Program-made: the position numbers and the translations under genes
Notes under the pieces: generated by a model
Told to the model about the DNA's origin: nothing
Databases searched by the model: none
The model's input: the letters and a program-made list of their open reading frames with translations, nothing else
Assembly (NCBI GenBank): GCA_045565285.1
Contig: JBJLFR010000028.1
Location: forward strand, 1 to 38,348
Origin: CACIIZ01 sp045565285
Lineage (GTDB): Bacteria; Pseudomonadota; Alphaproteobacteria; Rhodobacterales; Rhodobacteraceae
Direction of reading: 5' to 3'
DNA: 38,348 nt
Shown here: positions 7,787-15,853 of the stretch, piece by piece
Numbering within the stretch: position 1 is the stretch's first letter
Layout: every line of letters begins with the position of its first letter

Positions 7787-8020
7787 ATGAATATAGCAGA
7801 TGAAATTGATGCAACTGGATTATTATGTCCTTTACCAGTACTTAAATTAAGAAAAAGGATGAAGAATATAAATAAAGGGCAAATCATAAAAATCTTTACT
7901 GACGATCCAGCCGCAGAACTTGATATTCCACATTTTTGTACTGAAACAAACCATAAAATTTTAAATAAAATTCAAGAAAAAGATCCATCAGGGTTCACTT
8001 TTTATGTTATGAAGTGTTAA
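7787..8020 (+). CDS. TusA-family sulfur carrier protein
   Basis: A 77-residue TusA/SirA-like protein. The family motif D-A-T-G-L-L-C-P-L-P-V-L-K lies at residues 8-20, with the persulfide-carrying cysteine in the CPLP motif. The rest shows the two-layer fold pattern (IIKIFTDDPAAELDIPHFC). TusA-like proteins relay sulfane sulfur between sulfurtransferases. With fdhD in the same window, this one could pass sulfur from a cysteine desulfurase to FdhD for the Mo/W ligand of formate dehydrogenase; that step is inference. I chose the ATG at 7787 because the motif then sits at the usual distance from the N-terminus. An upstream start at 7748 would add 13 unlikely residues and overlap DUF6505. Confidence 0.9.
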   Translation: MNIADEIDATGLLCPLPVLKLRKRMKNINKGQIIKIFTDDPAAELDIPHFCTETNHKILNKIQEKDPSGFTFYVMKC

Positions 8021-8065
8021 TAATTTCCAAATGATTATTTGAAAACTAATTTTGGTTAGATTTTA

Positions 8066-8773
8066 ATGGAAGTATTTTTAGAAGCTTTTGTTACAGCATT
8101 TACTTTGATTTTCAGTTTGGATCATTCTTTATTGGAAATTGTAGGATTATCTTTAAAGATTAGTGTTACTTCACTTATTATTTCTTCTATTATTGGATTT
8201 CCTGTTGGTGTTATTTTAGCAATTACTCGTTTTTCAGGAAGATCTATTTTAATCAGTATTTTCAATTCAATGATGGGAATACCACCTGTTGTAGTTGGTC
8301 TAATAGTATATTTGTTAGTATCAAGATCAGGACCTTTAGGTTGGTTAGAGATTTTATATACTCCGTATGCTATGATCCTTGCTCAAGTATTTTTAATACT
8401 ACCAATCATTATTTCTTTATCTACTCAGATTTTTGAAGAATTACATAGGGAATATAAAGATTTTTTTACAATATTTTCAGTACCACCTAATAAATCTGTT
8501 ATAACTTATATTACAGACAGTAAAGATTCTCTAATAACTATATTTCTAGCAGGGTTTGGAAGAGCAATATCAGAAGTAGGTGCTGTAATTATTGTTGGGG
8601 GTAATATTGATCATGTTACACGAGTTATGACAACAACAATTGCACTAGAAACATCAAAAGGAAATCTTCCTTTTGCATTAGCTTTAGGTATTATTTTGCT
8701 TTTTATATCTTTAATAATCAATATTATTGCAACTAAAATGAAACTTAAAATAAGTAAAGAAATTAATGGTTGA
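8066..8773 (+). CDS. tupB: tungstate ABC transporter permease, TupB-like
   Basis: A 235-residue inner-membrane permease with five or six hydrophobic segments and the BPD_transp_1 pattern. The cytoplasmic EAA-like loop is seen around EELHREYKDFFTIFSVPPNK and GFGRAISEVGAVIIVGGNI, the latter a hallmark of tungstate/molybdate-type permeases (A-x-x-E-V-G-x). Short length and the N-terminal VTAFTLIFSLDHSLLEIVGLS fit TupB. It lies 45 nt after the TusA gene and overlaps the ATPase gene by 8 nt. The adjacent TupA-like binding protein decides for tungstate over molybdate, although neither substrate is proven by sequence. Confidence 0.85.
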   Translation: MEVFLEAFVTAFTLIFSLDHSLLEIVGLSLKISVTSLIISSIIGFPVGVILAITRFSGRSILISIFNSMMGIPPVVVGLIVYLLVSRSGPLGWLEILYTPYAMILAQVFLILPIIISLSTQIFEELHREYKDFFTIFSVPPNKSVITYITDSKDSLITIFLAGFGRAISEVGAVIIVGGNIDHVTRVMTTTIALETSKGNLPFALALGIILLFISLIINIIATKMKLKISKEING

Positions 8774-9479
8774 AATGAAAGACTTTATCATATTTAAAAA
8801 TCTTATTTTAATTTCTAAAAAAGAAAATAAAAATTTAATAAATATACCAAATCTTCAATTCGATAAGCAATCAATTTCAGTAGTAATGGGTCCTAATGGA
8901 GCAGGAAAAACTTTATTATTAAATCTTTTGCAAGGTTTAATTTTTCCTAATACTGGTTCTATAAAATTTAATCATCAAATCAAAAATAAAGATAAAAAAA
9001 TATCTATTATGATGCAAAAACCAAGTTTTCTAAGAAGAACAACTCAGCAAAATATTAAATTTATCCTTGAGTTAAGTAAAAATACGGGAAATATTTCTCT
9101 TCTGAATGTACTTGAAAGGTTTGACCTTGTTTCACAAAAAAATATTTTAGCTAGTAAATTATCAGGAGGAGAAAAACAAAGGCTTGCTTTAGCTTTAGCA
9201 ATTAGTATAAATTCTAATGTTTTATTACTTGATGAACCAACTGCAAATGCTGATCCTCTTACAACATATAAAATTGAAAAAATTATAAAAGAAGAGGCAA
9301 GTACCGGAAAAAAAATAATCTTAGTGACACATAGTATTACACAAGCAAAAAGATTAGGAGAAGATCTTGTATTCATACATAAGGGAAAAGTATTGGAACA
9401 AAACGAAACATCCAAATTTTTTACACAATCAAAAATCAAAGAGATAAATCAATTCCTAAAAGGTGAAATCATTTTATAA
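8766..9479 (+). CDS. tupC: tungstate ABC transporter ATP-binding protein, TupC-like
   Basis: A 237-residue ABC ATPase with a complete catalytic set: Walker A GPNGAGKTLLL (residues about 42-52), signature LSGGEKQRLALA, Walker B VLLLDEPTANADP and the H-loop VTHS. The C-terminus lacks the long regulatory (TOBE/Mop) domain of ModC/WtpC, which fits the shorter TupC. It starts inside the last codons of the permease gene and ends 19 nt before the binding-protein gene, so all three form one operon. It powers uptake of the oxyanion through the neighbouring permease. Confidence 0.88.
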   Translation: MVEMKDFIIFKNLILISKKENKNLINIPNLQFDKQSISVVMGPNGAGKTLLLNLLQGLIFPNTGSIKFNHQIKNKDKKISIMMQKPSFLRRTTQQNIKFILELSKNTGNISLLNVLERFDLVSQKNILASKLSGGEKQRLALALAISINSNVLLLDEPTANADPLTTYKIEKIIKEEASTGKKIILVTHSITQAKRLGEDLVFIHKGKVLEQNETSKFFTQSKIKEINQFLKGEIIL

Positions 9480-9498
9480 ATAAATCTTGATTATCAAC

Positions 9499-10308
9499 AT
9501 GAAAAAATTCTTTAACAAATTAATCTTAATTCTGATTTTTATATTCTCATCAAAAATTTATGGGGATTCTGTTTTATTACAATCAACAACCTCAACAAAA
9601 AATTCTGGTTTTTATTCATATATTTTACCAATATTTAAAAATCAAACTGGAATAACAGTTAAAGTAGTAGCCGTAGGAACTGGACAAGCTATCAGAAACG
9701 CTGAAAACTGCGATGCTGATGTTTTGATTGTTCATGCTAAAAAAGATGAAGAAGCGTTCGTAGCAAATGGTAATGGTGTAAAACGTCATAATTTAATGTA
9801 TAATGATTTTGTAATACTTGGACCTAGCGAAGATCCAGCAAAAATTTTAAGCAGTATATCAGCTGAATCGGCATTCAATTCTATATTTAAATTTGAGCAT
9901 AGTTTTATTTCAAGAGGAGATAATAGCGGCACCCACAAAAAAGAAAAACAACTATGGGAAAATGCAAAAATTAATATTAGTGACTACTCTGGTAAATGGT
10001 ATAAAGAAACTGGTTCTGGAATGGGTACCACACTAAATATAGCTGCGGAATTAGATGCTTATACTCTCTCTGATAGAGCTACTTGGATTACATTCAAAAA
10101 TAAAAAAAATTTGAAAATTTTATATCAAGGCGATAGAAATTTATTTAATCAGTATGGAGCAATATTAATAAATCCTGAAAAGTGTCCTTTTACAAATGTA
10201 AAAGAATCCAAAGTTTTTTTAAACTGGTTATTATCAAAAATAGGGCAGGAAACTATTAGAAAATATAAAGTTAATAAAATACAACTTTTTTATCCTAATG
10301 CTAATTAA
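9499..10308 (+). CDS. tupA: tungstate-binding periplasmic protein, TupA-like
   Basis: A 269-residue solute-binding protein. A classic signal peptide (KKFFNKLILILIFIFSSKIYG, about 22 residues) is followed by the TupA signature LLQSTTSTKNSGFYSYILP, which corresponds to the TTTST-x-x-SG oxyanion-binding stretch. Other family blocks are VGTGQAIRNAENCDADVLIV, FISRGDNSGTHKKE, ETGSGMGTTLNIAAELDAYT and LSDRATW. The ATG at 9499 was chosen over an in-frame TTG at 9487 because it starts directly at the signal peptide. TupA proteins bind tungstate with very high selectivity, so the transporter probably feeds a tungsten-containing formate dehydrogenase. Confidence 0.9.
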   Translation: MKKFFNKLILILIFIFSSKIYGDSVLLQSTTSTKNSGFYSYILPIFKNQTGITVKVVAVGTGQAIRNAENCDADVLIVHAKKDEEAFVANGNGVKRHNLMYNDFVILGPSEDPAKILSSISAESAFNSIFKFEHSFISRGDNSGTHKKEKQLWENAKINISDYSGKWYKETGSGMGTTLNIAAELDAYTLSDRATWITFKNKKNLKILYQGDRNLFNQYGAILINPEKCPFTNVKESKVFLNWLLSKIGQETIRKYKVNKIQLFYPNAN

Positions 10309-10324
10309 TTTCTTTAAAAGAAAT
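10308..10324. terminator. small AT inverted repeat between convergent genes
   Basis: ATTTCTTT followed by AAAAGAAAT forms a short A/T-only inverted repeat exactly in the 18-nt gap between the tupA stop and the puuD stop. It has no GC in the stem beyond one pair per arm, so it is at best a weak bidirectional terminator. Confidence 0.25.
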
Positions 10325-10326
10325 AA

Positions 10327-11553
10327 TTACTCCTTCTTTTTATTTTCATACCAATATTGGATAGTAAATCTTTCAATTTCTTCCATATAGGAAATATTAT
10401 TTGGAGGCATTGCTTTACTTATGGCAGATTGTAAATATACTTGTTTTGCGTGTTTCTTAATATCGTCTTTATTTTCTATTATAAAACCCCCAGGCGCATT
10501 TAATAACCCTTCCCAAAGAGGTTCCCTTGCATGACACATCGTACATCTAGCAGAAATAATATCATGAACTTCATTATTAAGATCCACAAACTTTAGACTA
10601 TAAATTCTTTCAAAATCATTTACATTTTCAGAGAGAATTAGATTGTTTTTCTTATAAGTAGACAGACCTATAATTGTTGCAAAAATTAAAAAAGTTATAA
10701 TCCATGTCCAATATAGCTTTTTTTTAGTTGCATGATACGTATTAAAATAATGCCTGATAGAAACCCCTAATAAAAATACTAATGGGGCTATTGCCCAATT
10801 TAATTCTGATGCAAAAGCTAGAGGATAGTGATTTGAAAGCATAAAGAAAATTACTGGTAGAGTTAGGTAATTATTATGTGTAGATCTTTGTTTAGCTATA
10901 ATTCCAAATTTTGGATTGGGTTTTCTACCAGCTTTTAAGTCTGAAACTACTATTTTTTGATTTGGAATAATTATAAAGAAAACATTAGCTGTCATTAATG
11001 TCGCAGTAATAGCTCCTAAATGTAAAAATGCAGCTCTACCACTGAAAAAAGACGTATAAAACCATGATATAATTAATAAAAAGAAAAAAAGTAATAAAAG
11101 TAATAAATTACTATTTTTACCTAGTGCAGATTTACATGCAGTATTATATATGATCCATCCAAATAGTATTGAACACAATGAAATAGCTATAGCCTGAAAA
11201 TTATTAATTTCAGCAATCTCAGTATCAATTAAATAAAGATCAGCTCCCCCATAATAAACAATAGCTAATAGAAAAAATCCTGATAACCAAGTTGAATAAC
11301 TTTCCCATTTAAACCAAATCAAATCTTTAGGTAAATTAGGAGGTGCAATATTATATTTTTGAATGTTATAAAATCCACCACCATGTACTTGCCATTCTTC
11401 TCCGGTGACACCATAAGGTAAATTTTTATTTTTCTTTAATCCTAAATCTAGTGCAATAAAATAAAACGATGATCCAATCCATGCAGTAGCTGTTATAACA
11501 TGTATCCAGCGAACTACAAATTCTAACCATTCTGTTAATATAATTGCTATCAT
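10327..11553 (-). CDS. puuD: membrane urate hydroxylase PuuD with cytochrome c domain
   Basis: A 408-residue integral membrane protein. It opens LEFVVRWIHVITATAWIGSSF with the conserved histidine and tryptophan of PuuD. About eight membrane segments follow, with the family block ITATLMTANVFFIIIPNQ and the conserved RSTHNNYLTLPV near residue 220. A C-terminal cytochrome c domain carries CTMCH (about 336-340) and a Met ligand in SKAMPPNN. PuuD oxidises urate to 5-hydroxyisourate and, unlike uricase, passes electrons into the respiratory chain through its heme. Length is normal for the family. It is followed on the same strand by uraH in the map but transcribed after it (33-nt gap), so uraH-puuD form an operon divergent from puuE. 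Confidence 0.93.
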   Translation of the reverse strand: MIAIILTEWLEFVVRWIHVITATAWIGSSFYFIALDLGLKKNKNLPYGVTGEEWQVHGGGFYNIQKYNIAPPNLPKDLIWFKWESYSTWLSGFFLLAIVYYGGADLYLIDTEIAEINNFQAIAISLCSILFGWIIYNTACKSALGKNSNLLLLLLFFFLLIISWFYTSFFSGRAAFLHLGAITATLMTANVFFIIIPNQKIVVSDLKAGRKPNPKFGIIAKQRSTHNNYLTLPVIFFMLSNHYPLAFASELNWAIAPLVFLLGVSIRHYFNTYHATKKKLYWTWIITFLIFATIIGLSTYKKNNLILSENVNDFERIYSLKFVDLNNEVHDIISARCTMCHAREPLWEGLLNAPGGFIIENKDDIKKHAKQVYLQSAISKAMPPNNISYMEEIERFTIQYWYENKKKE

Positions 11554-11586
11554 TTAGACTGACCTAATTCACTAAAATTAAAAAAA

Positions 11587-11946
11587 TTAACTTCCCAAGT
11601 AGGTAGAATACCCAAAAGGCGACAATAGTAATGGAATGTGATAATTTCTATTTGAAAATATGTTAAAATTGACAGGAATGATTTCATATAATTGTCCCTG
11701 TAAATTTGAAAAATTGTTAGAATTTAATTTTATATAATCACCAACATGAAAATTTAATTCAAATTTTCCCAAAAAAAATTCTTTATCATTAAGTAAGTTT
11801 TGGTCTGTTCGACCATCTGAATTAGTTATTAATTCTTTGATAAAATTCTTATTTTTATTTTTTATAGAATAAAGAGATATCTTTATTCCCTTAGCTGGAA
11901 ATCCAATAGATGTATCTAGAACATGAGTTGTTAATCTACCTGACAA
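11587..11946 (-). CDS. uraH: 5-hydroxyisourate hydrolase
   Basis: A 119-residue transthyretin-like protein that hydrolyses 5-hydroxyisourate to OHCU. It has the LTTHVLDTSIGFPAKGI opening with the active-site histidine, SDGRTDQ with the conserved arginine, and YHIPLLLSPFGYST with the second histidine. The diagnostic C-terminal tetrapeptide, normally Y-R-G-S, here reads Y-L-G-S (codon TTG). The start is TTG at 11944-11946, preceded by GGGA, because no ATG precedes the conserved N-terminus. No signal peptide is present, so it acts in the cytoplasm. It lies directly upstream of puuD, whose product is its substrate. Confidence 0.92.
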   Translation of the reverse strand: MSGRLTTHVLDTSIGFPAKGIKISLYSIKNKNKNFIKELITNSDGRTDQNLLNDKEFFLGKFELNFHVGDYIKLNSNNFSNLQGQLYEIIPVNFNIFSNRNYHIPLLLSPFGYSTYLGS

Positions 11947-11970
11947 TTTTTTTCCCTTTTCAATAAAGTT

Positions 11971-11984
11971 ATTGTAAATACAAT
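11971..11984. promoter_or_regulatory. operator-like palindrome in the uraH/puuE divergent promoter
   Basis: ATTGTA-AA-TACAAT is a palindrome with 6-bp arms and a 2-bp spacer, placed midway between the divergent uraH and puuE genes. Its right end overlaps a TATAAT box at 11984-11989 that reads toward puuE. The form resembles sites of GntR-type regulators, which often control purine and amino-acid catabolism. No regulator gene is visible in the window. Confidence 0.45.
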
Positions 11985-12034
11985 ATAATTGATATTTTAC
12001 TTAATAAAGCTTTTATTTGAATTGTGAGAAAAAA

Positions 12035-13456
12035 ATGAAATATCCAAGAAATTTATTAGGATATGGGCAAGATATACCCAAAGTAAGTTGGCCAAATAGG
12101 TCAAAAATTGCTATCCAGTTCGTAATAAATTACGAAGAAGGTGGAGAAAATTGTCTGCTGCATGGTGATCCAAGTTCCGAAGCTTTTCTATCTGAAATAG
12201 TCGGAGCAGAACCCTGGATTGGGAAAAGACATTTTAATATGGAAAGTGTATATGAGTATGGTGCAAGGAGAGGGTTTTGGCGTTTACATGATTTCTTTAT
12301 AAAAGAAAAAATTCCAATAACTGTTTATGGTGTAGCTACTGCTTTAGCAAGATCACCCGTTCAAGTTTCAGCAATGCTCAAAGCAAATTGGGAAATAGCT
12401 TCCCACGGATACAAATGGATTGACTATAAAAACTTTTCAAAAAAGAAAGAACGGAAATTCATTCAAAAAGCAATTAAACTTCATACTGCTGCAACAGGAT
12501 CAAAGCCAAGTGGTTGGTACCTAGGAAGATGTACAGAAAATACTGTATCACTTGTTTCAGAATTGGGTTGTTTTGATTACATATCTGATGCTTATGATGA
12601 TGATCTTCCTTATTGGATAGAAAGAAAAAAAAATGCTCAACTGATCATCCCTTATACATTGGATGCAAACGATATGCGATTTGCTACAACACAAGGATTT
12701 AACTCGTGGAACCAATTTTATGATTATCTAAAAGGTACATTTGATGTTTTATATGATGAAGGGAACCAAGGTAATCCAAAGATGATGAGCATAGGATTAC
12801 ACTGTCGTTTGGCCGGAAGACCAGGTAGAATGAAAGCAATTCAAGAATTTGTTAAATATGTAAAAACCCATAAAAACGTTTGGTTCGCCAAAAGAATTGA
12901 GATCGCTGATCATTGGAAAAACCACCATCCATATATACCCAATAGGATATCTCCGTATGAAATGTCAAAAAAAGAATTTGTAGATATTTTTGGGAATGTT
13001 TTCGAACATAGTTCATGGGTTGCTGAAAAAGCTTACTTTAGAGGAGTTAATCCATCTATGAGAAATGCTGACGCATTACACGGATTTATGTGCTTAGAGT
13101 TTCGTCTTTCATCAAATACAGAAAAATTAAATGTTTTAAAATCGCACCCTGATTTAGCTTTGGGAAAAGTTAAAACATTTAACAAGTTAACTGACAGTAG
13201 TAAAACTGAACAAAAAAATGCTGGATTAACATCTCTTACAGAAAAAGAACAAAATGATTTTAATGAATTAAATTATAATTATAAAAAGAAATTTAAACAT
13301 CCTTTTATTATTGCCATTAAGGGAAAAACTCGGTCTCAAATTCTTAGACAATTCAAAACTAGACTTAATAATTCAAAACAAGAAGAATTTAACACTGCAT
13401 GTAATGAAGTCGAAAAAATTGCAGGCTTTAGAATTCAGGAGATATTTAATTCATGA
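12035..13456 (+). CDS. puuE: fused allantoinase PuuE - OHCU decarboxylase UraD
   Basis: A 473-residue bifunctional protein. Residues 1 to about 305 are the metal-independent PuuE allantoinase with a polysaccharide-deacetylase fold: RNLLGYGQDIPKVSWPNRSK, FVINYEEGGEN, YEYGARRGFWRL, WEIASHGYKWIDY and SIGLHCRLAGRPGRM. Residues about 310-473 are OHCU decarboxylase (UraD): FVDIFGNVFEHSSWVAEKA, the catalytic KSHPDLALG, the E-x-x-x-AGL segment and HPFIIAIKGK. It thus performs two steps, OHCU to (S)-allantoin and allantoin to allantoate. The fusion is known in other Proteobacteria. The ATG at 12035 was preferred to a TTG 18 nt upstream because it leads straight into the conserved N-terminus. It overlaps allA by 4 nt. 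Confidence 0.93.
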   Translation: MKYPRNLLGYGQDIPKVSWPNRSKIAIQFVINYEEGGENCLLHGDPSSEAFLSEIVGAEPWIGKRHFNMESVYEYGARRGFWRLHDFFIKEKIPITVYGVATALARSPVQVSAMLKANWEIASHGYKWIDYKNFSKKKERKFIQKAIKLHTAATGSKPSGWYLGRCTENTVSLVSELGCFDYISDAYDDDLPYWIERKKNAQLIIPYTLDANDMRFATTQGFNSWNQFYDYLKGTFDVLYDEGNQGNPKMMSIGLHCRLAGRPGRMKAIQEFVKYVKTHKNVWFAKRIEIADHWKNHHPYIPNRISPYEMSKKEFVDIFGNVFEHSSWVAEKAYFRGVNPSMRNADALHGFMCLEFRLSSNTEKLNVLKSHPDLALGKVKTFNKLTDSSKTEQKNAGLTSLTEKEQNDFNELNYNYKKKFKHPFIIAIKGKTRSQILRQFKTRLNNSKQEEFNTACNEVEKIAGFRIQEIFNS

Positions 13457-13935
13457 AAGAATTAAAATTAAATCCATTAAAAAAAGATCAATTCAAACCA
13501 TTTGGGGATATAATTGATAAAAAACAACAAATACCATTCGAAATTAATAACGGTAATTGTTTAAGATACAACGATCTAGCAAAATTATCCTTTAGTGACG
13601 GACAAGTAGGTATTAGCCTTTTTGAGTCAAAAAAAATAACACTTCCCTATAGTTTTAATTTTATGGAAAAACATCCTTTGGGTAGTCAGGCCTTTATTCC
13701 TGTTTTTGGGTGTAGATTCATAGTGATTGTTGCAAATGAGGTTAATGGGATACCATCGGAACCATTAGCTTTCATAACAAAAGAAGGTCAAGGTGTAAAT
13801 TATCATAAGAACATTTGGCACGGGGTTTTGGCTCCAATAGAAGAAAATGCTACTTTTACTATCATAGATTGGATAGGCAAAGGAAATAATTTAGAAACCT
13901 ATACTTTTGATAATTGGTTTCAATTAAATTCTTAG
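13453..13935 (+). CDS. allA: ureidoglycolate lyase
   Basis: A 160-residue cupin-like ureidoglycolate lyase, splitting ureidoglycolate into glyoxylate and urea. Family blocks are KKDQFKPFGDII near the start, NFMEKHPLGSQAFIPVFG (residues about 75-92) with the metal- or substrate-binding histidine, and NYHKNIWHGVLAPI with GVNYHKNIWHG typical of AllA. TIIDWIG follows near the C-terminus. It overlaps the PuuE-UraD stop by 4 nt and abuts the stop of the ureidoglycine aminohydrolase gene on the other strand, with no base between them. Confidence 0.93.
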   Translation: MKELKLNPLKKDQFKPFGDIIDKKQQIPFEINNGNCLRYNDLAKLSFSDGQVGISLFESKKITLPYSFNFMEKHPLGSQAFIPVFGCRFIVIVANEVNGIPSEPLAFITKEGQGVNYHKNIWHGVLAPIEENATFTIIDWIGKGNNLETYTFDNWFQLNS

Positions 13936-14751
13936 CTATAAAGGTATTTGACGGTTAACATTTTTATACAATAAATATCTAAATGTTTCATTTCCAGTTG
14001 CTATACATGCCTGAGGACAAAAAGCCCTTAATGACATAAAATCTCCTGCCTCAACATCAACCCAATCTCCGTTTAAATAATATCTGCCACGTCCTTGAAT
14101 AATATAAATCGCGTGTTCCATTACATGAGTTTCTGGGAAAGGAATAGATGACCCTGGTTCAAATGAGACTATGTTTAGATGCATGTCATGCCTTAAATCA
14201 GTAGGATCAACAAACCTTTTAGTTTTCCAGTTTTTGTCATTTGGCATTTCTAAATTTAATACATCGTTTTCATTTATAACAAAAAACTCTGGAACATCTA
14301 AATTTATTTCTTTTTCAAAAATTTTTCTTACCCAATGAAGTTTAGCATTTGATTGCTCTAAATTAGTAATTTCCCATTTTGTTTCTGGTGGAATAAAAAC
14401 ATAACTACCTTCATTTAATTGATATTTAGAACCCTTCAATGTTAATAAAAGACTACCTTCAACTACAAAAATAATAGATTCAACTCTTTGGTCTCGATCT
14501 GGATTTTTGCTTCCCCCATCTTTAGAAATGTCCATTATATAATAACTAAAAGTTTCAGTATGTCCTGATAATGGTCTAGCTAATATCCAACCCCTTGTTT
14601 TTTCCCATTCAGGGAAATAACTAGCTACAATATCTCTCATACAACCCTTTGGAATAAAAATATAAGCTTCTGTAAATACCGCTCTTTCATCTAAAGAACT
14701 TTTAGGTTCAGGCATTCCTCCAAGATTTGAAAAATATACATTTTTTTTCAT
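13936..14751 (-). CDS. allE: (S)-ureidoglycine aminohydrolase
   Basis: A 271-residue bicupin of the UGHY/AllE family, converting (S)-ureidoglycine to (S)-ureidoglycolate and ammonia with Mn2+. It begins VYFSNLGGMPEPKSSLDER and has a first cupin (FVVEGSLLLTLKGSKYQLNEGSYVFIPP, described here by its ends at about residues 93-120). A second cupin carries the metal site, seen as PFPETHVMEHAIYIIQGRG (E, H and H ligands) and DVEAGDFMSLRAFCPQACIA. Length is normal. It converges with allA, whose substrate it makes. It is the only pathway gene here placed on its own transcript, upstream of which is a 75-nt gap. Confidence 0.93.
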   Translation of the reverse strand: MKKNVYFSNLGGMPEPKSSLDERAVFTEAYIFIPKGCMRDIVASYFPEWEKTRGWILARPLSGHTETFSYYIMDISKDGGSKNPDRDQRVESIIFVVEGSLLLTLKGSKYQLNEGSYVFIPPETKWEITNLEQSNAKLHWVRKIFEKEINLDVPEFFVINENDVLNLEMPNDKNWKTKRFVDPTDLRHDMHLNIVSFEPGSSIPFPETHVMEHAIYIIQGRGRYYLNGDWVDVEAGDFMSLRAFCPQACIATGNETFRYLLYKNVNRQIPL

Positions 14752-14826
14752 TCAATAGTCTTTCATCTAAGTTAATTAATTATACTTAACTAATTTTTTT
14801 GAGCAATAATTTATGTATGCCAACAT

Positions 14827-15792
14827 CTATCTACGATCCACTATTTTTTTAAGAGATAATGGCTTATCTTTTATTGTCTCTCTAATAGCAATAAAGACTC
14901 CAGAAACTAATATAATAAATATACCAATAATTGATAAAAAATTTAAGAATTCTCCCAATATAATGATCCCCCAGAAAATTGAAAAAACTAATGCCGAATA
15001 CTCAAAAGGTGCAACAAGACCTGCAAAGCTTAATCTATAAGCTTGACTTATAAGGTACCCTCCAAAAGCATTAAAAACACCAATAAAACAAATGACTAGT
15101 AGATCATAATTATTGGGCCAAACCCAACCTTTAAAAAAAAACTCAAATGAAGGATGATTTACAATATCAAAGTTGCCATCATGAAAAAAAATCGAAAAAA
15201 TTCCCATGTAAGTTATAAATGATATTTGAATATAAAATGCCATAGTTGCAGCTTTTTCATTAACGCCCAGATATCTAGTTAAAATTTGAAGAGATGAATA
15301 AGCTAATGCAGCAGTTAAGGGAAAAATAATTTCCCACCTAAAAGATACTCCAAAAGGCTTAATGACTAATAAGACCCCCAATAATCCAAAGATTAGCGCA
15401 GACCACCTTAAAATACCTACACTTTCTTTTAAAAATACAATTGAAAAAATCGTAATTAAGATAGGAGATATAAAAAAAATGGCTGTCGCTTCAGCAAGTG
15501 GTAATACAGCAATTCCTGCAAAAAAAGAGATATTTGCAATAACAACACAAGAACCTCTAAAAAAATGAATTCCTAGGTTTTTAGTTTTTAAAATTCTTAT
15601 ACCTCCCTCTAAAGGTATAAAAATTAGTAAACAAACAGAGAGAGCGACAATTGAGCGGAATAAGGTGAGTTCATATAAGGGATAATCACTACTAAATGCC
15701 TTCATCATTACGTCATTCAAAGAAAAGCAAAAACAAGCCGAGATTGCACACAGAATACTAATAAGTGACTTATTTTTTATCAAAATTTTCAC
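14827..15792 (-). CDS. EamA/DMT-family membrane transporter
   Basis: A 321-residue protein with ten hydrophobic segments arranged as two EamA repeats, for instance CAISACFCFSLNDVMMKAF at residues 15-33 and GVFNAFGGYLISQAYRLSFA in the second half. The short segment LAEATAIFFISPILITI is typical of the S-adenosylmethionine-uptake-like or general metabolite subgroup of drug/metabolite transporters. Substrate cannot be read from sequence. It stands alone between allE and the aminotransferase gene, 61 nt downstream of the latter on the same strand, and could export or import a metabolite related to either. Confidence 0.85.
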   Translation of the reverse strand: MKILIKNKSLISILCAISACFCFSLNDVMMKAFSSDYPLYELTLFRSIVALSVCLLIFIPLEGGIRILKTKNLGIHFFRGSCVVIANISFFAGIAVLPLAEATAIFFISPILITIFSIVFLKESVGILRWSALIFGLLGVLLVIKPFGVSFRWEIIFPLTAALAYSSLQILTRYLGVNEKAATMAFYIQISFITYMGIFSIFFHDGNFDIVNHPSFEFFFKGWVWPNNYDLLVICFIGVFNAFGGYLISQAYRLSFAGLVAPFEYSALVFSIFWGIIILGEFLNFLSIIGIFIILVSGVFIAIRETIKDKPLSLKKIVDRR

Positions 15793-15853
15793 CTTATGAA
15801 ATTAAATTATGTAATTAATTGATTTTAACTTAATAGATTTAAATTAAGATGTG

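Noticed and set aside
8021..8065. Molybdenum/tungsten cofactor riboswitch before the transporter genes
   Set aside because: The gap is only 45 nt with a 5-bp A/T hairpin, too small for that RNA.
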